NCBI GenBank assembly: GCA_003164275.1
Contig: PLSY01000351.1
Location: 4,191-13,770 of the forward strand
Direction: 5' to 3'
Length of the DNA stretch: 9,580 nt
Source of the DNA: Acidimicrobiaceae bacterium
GTDB taxonomy: Bacteria > Actinomycetota > Acidimicrobiia > Acidimicrobiales > RAAP-2
Under the pieces are notes generated by a model. That model was not told the DNA's origin. It did not search any database and worked only from the letters and a program-made list of their open reading frames with translations. The position numbers were made by a program, and so were the translations under genes. Below are positions 1-6,190 of this stretch, piece after piece (position 1 is the stretch's first letter; each line of letters opens with the position of its first letter).

Positions 1-485
1 CCGACGTGGGCGTAGCCACCCTCGGGGGCGAGGGCCAAGAACGCCGGCTCGCACACGGCCACGGCCTCCTTCGTGCCTCCGACCATCAGGCAGTAGCCCT
101 CCTTCAGGCCCCAAATTCCTCCAGAGGTGCCGGCGTCGACCAGGGCGATGCCGTCTGCGGCCAGCTGGTCGACCAGCGGTGCCGTCTCTTTGTAGTTGGA
201 GTTCCCCCCGTCGATGATGACGTCACCAGACTCGAACAGCCCGGCCAGCGTGGTGATCGTCGAGTTGGTGGCATGTCCGGCTGGGACCATGACCCAGGCC
301 ACCCGAGGGGCGTCGAGCTTCGAGGCCACCTCCTCGAGGGTCTTCGCCTGCTCCGCTCCGAGCTTGCCGGCCGAGGCCAGCGCTTCCTCTGAGAGGTCGA
401 AGGCCACTACTTGATGCCCGTGCTCGATGAGCCGTTGGGTCATGTTGGCCCCCATCTTGCCCAGGCCGATCATGGCGATCTTCAT
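1..485 (-). CDS. gnd: 6-phosphogluconate dehydrogenase, short form, 5' part only
   Basis: The enzyme oxidatively decarboxylates 6-phosphogluconate to ribulose 5-phosphate in the cytosolic pentose phosphate pathway. The 161 visible residues cover the N-terminal Rossmann domain. They show GLGKMG (residues 7-12) for the dinucleotide, the GGNSNYKET segment (93-101), and a DAGTSGGIWGLKEG block (117-130) followed by MVGG, all signatures of this family. The arrangement matches the short, roughly 300-residue YqeC/GntZ-like branch rather than the long 470-residue form. An Asp (D30) ends the second strand, where NADP-specific enzymes usually lack an acidic residue, so NAD use is inferred. The ATG start is supported by a GAGGAG ribosome site 7 bases upstream. 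The gene follows transaldolase after a 174-base gap and is cut by the window edge, so the C-terminal half is not seen. Confidence 0.93.
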   Translation of the reverse strand, partial: MKIAMIGLGKMGANMTQRLIEHGHQVVAFDLSEEALASAGKLGAEQAKTLEEVASKLDAPRVAWVMVPAGHATNSTITTLAGLFESGDVIIDGGNSNYKETAPLVDQLAADGIALVDAGTSGGIWGLKEGYCLMVGGTKEAVAVCEPAFLALAPEGGYAHV

Positions 486-610
486 CTTTGGTCTCCTCTT
501 GGGGTTTTCCGACTACGAACGAGTGGTGACTACGGGAATGCCGGTGCTGTGACTGACTGCGGTTCTGCGGTGGTGCGGCCAACGATAGGGAGTCGGGACC
601 GAACGCGTGG

Positions 611-644
611 GGATCGGAGGTGTGGCCCACGCCTGGGCCGATCC
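611..644 (-). terminator. Hairpin between transaldolase and 6PGDH, candidate terminator or processing site
   Basis: A perfect 6-bp stem, GGCCCA at 624-629 with TGGGCC at 634-639, encloses a 4-base loop. An outer GGATC (611-615)/GATCC (640-644) pairing could extend it, with the left-side bases 616-623 bulged out. It lies 16 bases past the transaldolase stop codon in the direction of transcription. No run of T follows on the minus strand, so it is not a classical intrinsic terminator. The rest of the 486-659 gap holds only a weak possible -10 (TATCGT on the minus strand, 587-582) with no convincing -35 partner. Confidence 0.4.
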
Positions 645-659
645 CGCACCCGAGGCCAC

Positions 660-1778
660 CTAGGAGCTGAGGGCGTTGGCCTTGTCGGTCAGGGACTGCA
701 TGAGCTCGTCGAACGACTTGGCGAACGACGCCACACCCTCAGCCTCCAGGGTCTTCGCCACGTCCTCCATGTCGATCCCGGCCTTGGCCAGGGTGGCGAT
801 GACGGCCTCGGCCCGGTCGACGTCGACGTCGATGGTGCGGGCCACCGTGCCGTGGTCGAGGAAGTCGGCGATGGTCCCGTCGGGCATGGTGTTCACGGTG
901 TCAGGCCCGATCAGGCTGTCCACGTAGGCGAGGTCGGGGTAGTCGGGGTTCTTGGTGGAGGTCGATGCCCACAGGGGACGCTGGACCTTCGCCCCCTTGT
1001 CGGCCAGGGCCTCCCAGCGTGGGCCGGAGAAGCGCTCGGTGAACAGCTTGTAGGCCAGCTGGGCCTGGGAGATGGCGCCCTTGCCCCGGCAGGAGAGGAG
1101 CTCGTCGCCGTCCGGGGCGCTCTTCGCCGCCTCTTCGATGCGGCGGTCCGCCTCGGTGTCGACCCGTGAGATGAAAAACGATGCCACGCTCGCCACCGTG
1201 GAAAGGTCGGTCGCCCCCGAGGCCACATAGTCCTCCAGGCCCGAGAGATACGCCTCGATGACCTCGCCGTAGCGGGTGATGGAGAAGATGAGGGTGACGT
1301 TGATGCTGCGACCCTCGCTGATCATGGCCTGGATCGAGGGGACGCACTCAGGGGTGGCCGGGATCTTGACGAACAGGTTGGGCTGATCGATGCGCTGATG
1401 GAGGTTTCGTGCCGCGGTGGTCGTGCCCTCGGTGTCATGGGCCCGCGATGGGGCAACCTCGATGGAGACGAAGCCGTCCCCGCCCTCAGAGTCGTCGTAG
1501 GTGGGCCGGAGGATCTCGAGGGCGCCCTCGATGTCGGAGACCACGAGGTCCCAGTAGGCATCTTCGACCGACTTGGACTTGATCAGGGTGCCGAAGTCGT
1601 CGTCGTAGGTGTCCTGTCCGGCGATGGCCTTGGCCATGATGGTCGGGTTGGAGGTCATGCCCCGGATGCCCTTCGCCACCATGTCGGCGATGGTGCCGTC
1701 TTGGAGCCAGTCCCGACGGAGGTTGTCCAGCCAGGGACTCTGCCCCTGCTGGTCGTAGAGGTCGTGGAGTTTGGTCAT
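660..1778 (-). CDS. tal: Transaldolase
   Basis: Cytosolic transaldolase transfers a three-carbon dihydroxyacetone unit between sedoheptulose 7-phosphate and glyceraldehyde 3-phosphate to give erythrose 4-phosphate and fructose 6-phosphate, in the non-oxidative pentose phosphate branch. At 372 residues it has the length of the longer actinobacterial/cyanobacterial type. Visible landmarks are SPWLDNLRR with the active-site Asp (D18), GMTSNPTIMAKAI (40-52), FVSIEV with Glu (E107), and the Schiff-base lysine K138 in LFVKIPAT. GKGAISQAQLAYKLF is also typical near the C-terminal third. The ATG start follows AAAGGA at suitable spacing. The gene sits 84 bases after transketolase on the same strand, so co-transcription is likely. 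It is intact and nothing looks broken. Confidence 0.97.
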   Translation of the reverse strand: MTKLHDLYDQQGQSPWLDNLRRDWLQDGTIADMVAKGIRGMTSNPTIMAKAIAGQDTYDDDFGTLIKSKSVEDAYWDLVVSDIEGALEILRPTYDDSEGGDGFVSIEVAPSRAHDTEGTTTAARNLHQRIDQPNLFVKIPATPECVPSIQAMISEGRSINVTLIFSITRYGEVIEAYLSGLEDYVASGATDLSTVASVASFFISRVDTEADRRIEEAAKSAPDGDELLSCRGKGAISQAQLAYKLFTERFSGPRWEALADKGAKVQRPLWASTSTKNPDYPDLAYVDSLIGPDTVNTMPDGTIADFLDHGTVARTIDVDVDRAEAVIATLAKAGIDMEDVAKTLEAEGVASFAKSFDELMQSLTDKANALSS

Positions 1779-1862
1779 GGAGATCCTTTCGATGGCGCCG
1801 GTTCTAGGTGCAGCGGGTCCCCGCGGTCGAAGACGCGGTGAATGCGGTCATGGAGCTGTGGT

Positions 1863-3881
1863 TCATGAGGCGGTGCGTTCGACCAGGGCTGTGGCCTGGG
1901 TGGCCACGTTCTGGGCCGTGAAGCCGAACTCCGCCAGGGCGATCTCGCCCGGGGCGGAGGCACCGAAGTGGTCGATGGACACCGAGGCATCGCTGTAGCG
2001 CTCCCAGCCGAACGACGAGGCTGCCTCGACGGCCAGGCGGGGAACGCCGCCGGGGAAGACCTCGACGTGGTAGTCGTCCGTCTGTTTGGCGAACAGGTCC
2101 CACGACGGCAGCGACACCACCCGGGTACGGAGACCGTTGGCGTCGAGGATGTCAGCCGCGTCGAGGCAGACATGGACCTCACTGCCGGTGCCGACGAGCA
2201 CCACGTCGGGCAGGCCTCCGTCGCCGTCCCGAAGGACATAGGCGCCGCGGTGGACGCCCTCGGCCGCACGGTCGACCGTCTCGGCCAGGACCGGAAGCTC
2301 CTGGCGGGACAGGATGAGGGCGGTCGGCCCCCCGTTGTCGACGGCGATGCGCCAGGCTTGGGCCGTCTCGTTGGCATCGGCCGGCCGGATGACCCGGAGG
2401 TTGGGCATGGCCCGCATGGCGGCCAGCTGCTCGATGGGCTGGTGGGTGGGGCCGTCCTGGCCGAGTCCGACCGAGTCGTGGGTCCACGAGTAGATGACGT
2501 GGACGTCAGACAGAGCAGCGATGCGCACGGCCCCGCGCATGTAGTCGCTGAAGACGAAGAAGGTGCCCCCGACCGGGACCACGCCCAAGTGGGCGGCCAT
2601 GCCGTTCATGATGCCGCCCATGCCGTGCTCGCGGATGCCGTAGTGGATCAGGCTCCCGCCCGGCTCCTCCTTCGACTGCGGCTCGGCGCCGGCGAGCCCC
2701 ATCCCGGTGTTCCCGGTCAGGTCGGCGCTGCCGGGCATGATGCCGGGAATCTCGTCCCCGGTGGCGTCGAGACAGGCCTTGACGGCCTTCCTCGTGGCCA
2801 TGGGGCCATCTCCCGGGGTGAAGGTCGGAAGCTTCTTCTCCCAGCCGGGCATGCCGTGGCCCGACAAGCCGGCGGCCCATCGGTCCTTGTCGCCGTCCCA
2901 GGCCTCGAAACGCTCGTCCCACTCGGCCCGCCACGCCTCGCCGCGCGGGATGCACTTCCTGTACATGTCGAGCACGTCGTCGGGAACCCAGAACGACTGG
3001 TCGGTGGGTAGGCCGAGGATCTCTTTTGTGACGCTGATCTCCTCGGGCGGGAACGGGTCGCCGTGGGCCTTCGCCGTGTCCATCATCTTCGGCGACGGGT
3101 AGCCGATATGGCTCCGCAGGATGATCAGCGACGGCTTCTCCTCTTCGGCCTTCGCCCGGAGCAGTGCCGACTCCAGGACATCGACGTCGTTGGCCACCTC
3201 GCCGATGTTGTCGACGTCCCATCCGTAGGCGGAAAAGCGCTCTGCGACGTTGTCGTTGTAGGAGAGCTCGGTCGGGCCGTCGATGGTGATGTGGTTGTCG
3301 TCGTAGATATAGACCAGCCGGCCGAGGCCGAGATGCCCGGCGAGGGAGGCCGCCTCATGGGAGATCCCCTCCTCGAAGCAGCCGTCACCGGCGATCACGT
3401 AGGTGTAGTGGTCGCAGACGTCGGCCGAATAGTGGGTACGGAGCCAGCGCTCGGCGATGCCCATGCCCACCCCATCGGCCACGCCCTGGCCGAGCGGGCC
3501 GGTCGTGACCTCGACACCGGGCGTGTGGTTGTGCTCGGGATGACCAGGGGTCCGGCTGCCCCAACGACGGAAGCTGCGCAGATCGTCGAGGGTCAAGCCG
3601 TAGCCGGTCAGATACAGCATCGAGTACAAGAGGATCGAGGCGTGTCCGTTGGAGAGGACGAAGCGGTCCCGGTCGGGCCAGTGGGGCTCGGTCGGGTCGT
3701 GCTTCATCACCCGGGTGAACAAGGTGTGGGCCAGGGGAGCGAGGGCCATGGCCGTGCCCGGGTGACCAGAGTTGGCAGCCCTCGGGGCGTCCATGGCCAG
3801 CCCTCGGATGACGTTGATCCCAAGCTGCTCGAGATCGCCGTTGCTCGCCGGGTCAGCTGGTTCGTGCGCTCGCTCGTTCAT
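1863..3881 (-). CDS. tkt: Transketolase
   Basis: This thiamine diphosphate enzyme moves two-carbon ketol units between sugar phosphates in the non-oxidative pentose phosphate pathway. The protein has 672 residues, the normal full length. Landmarks include SGHPGTAM with H40, SNGHAS with H80, GPLGQG (128-133), the diphosphate motif GDG (165-167) running to DDN (194-196), the catalytic Glu of GIREHG (E418), and GLGQDGPTHQP (472-482) with H480. The last motif normally reads GLGEDGPTHQP, so Q475 replaces the usual Glu. The open frame continues upstream into the FIST gene, but the ATG at 3881 is where transketolase similarity begins (NVIRGLAMDAP follows closely). Its ribosome site is weak (AGGG about 11 bases upstream). 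It lies 64 bases after the FIST gene, behind a hairpin that may affect its expression. Confidence 0.97.
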   Translation of the reverse strand: MNERAHEPADPASNGDLEQLGINVIRGLAMDAPRAANSGHPGTAMALAPLAHTLFTRVMKHDPTEPHWPDRDRFVLSNGHASILLYSMLYLTGYGLTLDDLRSFRRWGSRTPGHPEHNHTPGVEVTTGPLGQGVADGVGMGIAERWLRTHYSADVCDHYTYVIAGDGCFEEGISHEAASLAGHLGLGRLVYIYDDNHITIDGPTELSYNDNVAERFSAYGWDVDNIGEVANDVDVLESALLRAKAEEEKPSLIILRSHIGYPSPKMMDTAKAHGDPFPPEEISVTKEILGLPTDQSFWVPDDVLDMYRKCIPRGEAWRAEWDERFEAWDGDKDRWAAGLSGHGMPGWEKKLPTFTPGDGPMATRKAVKACLDATGDEIPGIMPGSADLTGNTGMGLAGAEPQSKEEPGGSLIHYGIREHGMGGIMNGMAAHLGVVPVGGTFFVFSDYMRGAVRIAALSDVHVIYSWTHDSVGLGQDGPTHQPIEQLAAMRAMPNLRVIRPADANETAQAWRIAVDNGGPTALILSRQELPVLAETVDRAAEGVHRGAYVLRDGDGGLPDVVLVGTGSEVHVCLDAADILDANGLRTRVVSLPSWDLFAKQTDDYHVEVFPGGVPRLAVEAASSFGWERYSDASVSIDHFGASAPGEIALAEFGFTAQNVATQATALVERTAS

Positions 3882-3911
3882 TGCTGCCAACCCTACTTGC
3901 GGACTCTGGAT

Positions 3912-3953
3912 ACCGGTGACGTGGGCATGCCTGCTTATGCCCGGGTCACCGGT
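3912..3953 (-). promoter_or_regulatory. Long inverted repeat overlapping the FIST stop codon, upstream of tkt
   Basis: Arms of 17 bases, 3912-3928 and 3937-3953, are complementary except for two adjacent internal positions and are separated by an 8-base loop. The outer 9 bp (ACCGGTGAC/GTCACCGGT) and the inner 6 bp (GGGCAT/ATGCCC) are perfect. The right arm contains the FIST stop codon (3946-3948), and the structure ends 30 bases before the tkt start. No T-run follows on the minus strand. It could be a terminator of the type without a U-tract, an RNA processing or stability element, or a protein operator. The sequence alone cannot separate these. Confidence 0.5.
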
Positions 3954-5094
3954 CGCGAAACAACGCCATCGACGCCGTGAAGTTGTGTACGAAGTTCTTG
4001 CCTCCGATAGGTCCGATCTCGCCGGCCGCGAACAGGCCCCCGAGTGGGATCGGGCCGACCGTGTGCTCGAGGGTCCGGGCATCGTGGTCGGCCACGTCGA
4101 ACAGGCGGGTTCCTCGCCCGTTGCAGGTGAAAGCCAGCACGCCGTCGGCCGAGCGGGTGGCCAACAGTCCGATGAGCTCGTCGTGGGCGCTCGACTCATC
4201 CCGGAGGTGAAAGCGGATGGTGCTGCCGAGTGCGACATGCTCGTCCACGGCCACCGCGCCCGTCGTCCGGTCGATGCCGACCACCGAGCGCACCAGGTAG
4301 TCACCGTTGCCGGGCTCGTCGACATAGTCGTCGACCAGCCGGCCGACGAACAGGCCCGAGGACTCGATGCCGGCGATCTCGCCTGGGCCGAGGCCGCTTT
4401 TGATCTGCTCGACCATGCACTCGAGGGCCGGCTGCCCGGCCACCTCGAAGATGATGTTCCGGTCCGCCTTGGTGACGGTCAGCGCCTGGCCGTAGGGCCT
4501 GCACCCCTGCGACACCACTGTCTCGATGTCGACGCCCGCGCCGATGAGCACCCCGACCGCACCCGACGAGAGGACCCGGTCGCCGATGACGAGACGGTTA
4601 CCTCCGGGGCCCCTGCCCCCCGACACGTTGCCGCCGACCACATTCAGACCCGGCCTCTTCTCGTCCACCCACTCGACGAAGGCGTCGATGGGGAAGGTGA
4701 ACGGGTCGGCGAGCAGCACGAGGGTGGTGGGCTCGAAGCTCAGCGGCTCCGGCCAGCCGCCGAAGTGCCACGTGTCATCGGCCAGGCGGGTGGCGACCAT
4801 GGCGATCTGGGCCAGCGGCCCGACGCGCCCGGCCCACACGCTGATGGCCGGTGTCTCTTCGACCTCCCGGCCGACCCCCACGACGGACTCGGCGGCACAG
4901 CCGAGGACGGCCAGGGGTTGGAGGACGGCCGAGATGGTGGAGACGATGTCCTCCAGGGCGCCGGCATGGGAACGGGTGACCGTGATGACCACGAAGTCGG
5001 GGTACGGACCGATGGCCTCGAGGACGGCACCGGCTACCTCGCCGGTGGCGAGGGCCGTGATGGGGTGCTCGGACAGCGCGCTGGCAAAGGGCAC
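3946..5094 (-). CDS. Stand-alone FIST sensory-domain protein (FIST_N + FIST_C)
   Basis: The 382-residue protein matches the two-part FIST architecture. The N-terminal part covers roughly residues 20-205 and includes LGCAAES near 64-70 and the NVVGGNVSGG stretch. The C-terminal part covers roughly 210-350 and includes GCRPYG, FEVAGQPALECM and a late VGPIPLGGLFAAGEIGPIGG segment. FIST domains are thought to bind small ligands such as amino acids or intermediates, usually attached to signalling outputs. Here no output domain, signal peptide or membrane segment is seen, so the protein is probably cytosolic and its partner is unknown. It starts with GTG, 6 bases after the cupin stop codon, with GAGGG just upstream, which suggests translational coupling. 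Transketolase follows 64 bases later. A role linked to carbon metabolism is only suggested by context. Confidence 0.85.
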   Translation of the reverse strand: MPFASALSEHPITALATGEVAGAVLEAIGPYPDFVVITVTRSHAGALEDIVSTISAVLQPLAVLGCAAESVVGVGREVEETPAISVWAGRVGPLAQIAMVATRLADDTWHFGGWPEPLSFEPTTLVLLADPFTFPIDAFVEWVDEKRPGLNVVGGNVSGGRGPGGNRLVIGDRVLSSGAVGVLIGAGVDIETVVSQGCRPYGQALTVTKADRNIIFEVAGQPALECMVEQIKSGLGPGEIAGIESSGLFVGRLVDDYVDEPGNGDYLVRSVVGIDRTTGAVAVDEHVALGSTIRFHLRDESSAHDELIGLLATRSADGVLAFTCNGRGTRLFDVADHDARTLEHTVGPIPLGGLFAAGEIGPIGGKNFVHNFTASMALFRDR

Positions 5095-5100
5095 AGACCC

Positions 5101-6102
5101 TCAGTCGCCCGCGGCTACGAAGCGGATGTCGAGGGAGCGGAGATACGTGTGCAGTCCGGCGTCCTGGATGGGGATGAGATAGGCCTCCTGACCCGATTCG
5201 TTGTGGTGGCTGTGCCACATCCCCGGTGGGGTGACGAAGGCGCCGGCCGACTCCCAGTCCACCCTGGTGGGATCGATGATGTCGCCGTTGTCGTCCACGT
5301 CGGAGCCGACGAGGGAGTAGCAGCCCGGGGCGCAGTCGACGATGAGGTCGAGGGCGACGCTCTGGTGACGGTGGGGTCGTTGGACCCGGTCGACCGGGAG
5401 CACGCCCAGCATGGCCCACAGGGTGTGGGTCACTGTGAGGGTCTGAGGGGTGGCCGTGTTGGCCAACAGGACGCTGATCCGGCTACGCCGGGCCGAGGCC
5501 GGGTCCCGCTGCACCTCGGCGAGGCGGGCCTTCGCCTCTGCCCCGTCGAATCGGGTCGGCTCGAAGCGGGCGTGGGTTGGCGTGACGCCCAGGTAGTTGA
5601 GCAGGGGGGCATCGGTCACCCGGTAGAGGAGGGCCCGCTCGTCTCCCGCGGTGTGGACGGTGGTGCAGCCGGCCGGCAGCGTGACAAAGTCGCCGTGGCG
5701 CCAGGTCAACACCCCCGAGCTGGTCGGACCCGTTCGGTCCGACCGCGTGAACGAGCTCGTCCCTTGGCCAGCCAGGCAGTAGTAGAGCTCGCTGGTGGCG
5801 TCGGGGGTGGTGCGGAGCGAGTCATGTGCTTCGAGCACGACAAAGGCGGCGAGCAGGCCTGGACTCGTGGCCGGGTAGTCGACGCCGAGGGCCGCTGCGT
5901 TGTCCAAGGGGACCACCCGGGTGGGCCCGCCGGCGTGGAGGCCGGGGGAGAATCTGACGATGGGCACGCGGGTGATGGACCCGTTGCCGATGGGGTCGGC
6001 GGCCGCGGTGTACTCATAGAACAGCGCGTCCCCTGTCCAGTCCTCGACGGCCTCGCCGACCAGGAGACCGGGGGCCATTGTGCCAGTGCCTCGATTTGCC
6101 AT
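5101..6102 (-). CDS. Two-domain cupin protein, gentisate dioxygenase-like
   Basis: The 333-residue protein appears to be a bicupin. The C-terminal cupin carries a plausible metal site: H244 and H246 in PHRHQS, then PPGMWHSHHNE with H297 or H299. The end, AYLIPIQDAGLHTYL, resembles the tail of gentisate 1,2-dioxygenases. The N-terminal cupin (about 80-165, with WRHGDFVTLPAG) lacks a comparable HxH pair, so it may be structural. An aromatic ring-cleaving or other oxygenase role is possible, but the substrate is not known. The start is the ATG of MANRGTGT. It has no ribosome site, but GATACT lies exactly at -12 to -7, consistent with a leaderless mRNA. An in-frame ATG at 6150 would add 16 residues and cannot be excluded. 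FIST follows 6 bases after its stop. Confidence 0.75.
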   Translation of the reverse strand: MANRGTGTMAPGLLVGEAVEDWTGDALFYEYTAAADPIGNGSITRVPIVRFSPGLHAGGPTRVVPLDNAAALGVDYPATSPGLLAAFVVLEAHDSLRTTPDATSELYYCLAGQGTSSFTRSDRTGPTSSGVLTWRHGDFVTLPAGCTTVHTAGDERALLYRVTDAPLLNYLGVTPTHARFEPTRFDGAEAKARLAEVQRDPASARRSRISVLLANTATPQTLTVTHTLWAMLGVLPVDRVQRPHRHQSVALDLIVDCAPGCYSLVGSDVDDNGDIIDPTRVDWESAGAFVTPPGMWHSHHNESGQEAYLIPIQDAGLHTYLRSLDIRFVAAGD

Positions 6103-6110
6103 GGTTACAG
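6103..6110 (+). repeat. GGTTACAG, left copy flanking tnpB
   Basis: The octamer lies directly next to the cupin start codon and is repeated in the same orientation at 7614-7621. It contains TTAC, a cleavage/target motif known for some IS605-family elements. An eight-base match can also occur by chance. Confidence 0.4.
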
Positions 6111-6114
6111 TATC
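6109..6114 (-). promoter_or_regulatory. -10 box for leaderless cupin mRNA
   Basis: On the minus strand GATACT matches TATAAT at four of six positions, including the key second A and final T. It is placed so that transcription would begin at the A of the cupin ATG. No good -35 is seen at 16-18 bases. If the TnpB element starts right after TTAC at 6108, this box lies in the first bases of the element. Confidence 0.4.
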
Positions 6115-6138
6115 GACGACTGCGGGAGCTAGTACCGC

Positions 6139-6166
6139 GACAGCTAACATTTGCCCGTTTGCTGTC
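6139..6166 (+). repeat. Imperfect palindrome, candidate left-end hairpin of the TnpB element
   Basis: GACAGC (6139-6144) pairs with GCTGTC (6161-6166). After one T-T mismatch, AAC (6146-6148) pairs with GTT (6157-6159) around an 8-base loop. A subterminal hairpin with an unpaired T is the kind of structure recognised by TnpA at IS200/IS605 ends. It ends 24 bases before the tnpB start codon, so it could also affect tnpB translation. Confidence 0.45.
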
Positions 6167-6190
6167 ACAGCCGGGAGGCAGGATCTGGGT

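Noticed and set aside
1821..1838. CCGCG/CGCGG pairing in the tkt-tal gap as a regulatory hairpin
   Set aside because: A five-base stem with an 8-base loop in very GC-rich sequence is too weak to support a separate feature.
3882..4325. N-terminal extension of transketolase into the FIST gene
   Set aside because: The extra 148 residues are an out-of-frame reading of FIST coding DNA and lack transketolase similarity; the ATG at 3881 gives the normal length.
3772..6132. A 786-residue open frame on the plus strand, antisense to transketolase, FIST and cupin
   Set aside because: It lies opposite genes with clear family motifs; long antisense frames are expected in GC-rich DNA, and its translation is low-complexity Gly/Val/Asp/Arg without domains.
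6080..6190. Upstream ATG for tnpB giving a 495-residue protein
   Set aside because: It would overlap the cupin start antisense and translate the left-end hairpin; TnpB similarity begins just after the GTG at 6191, which has a ribosome site.
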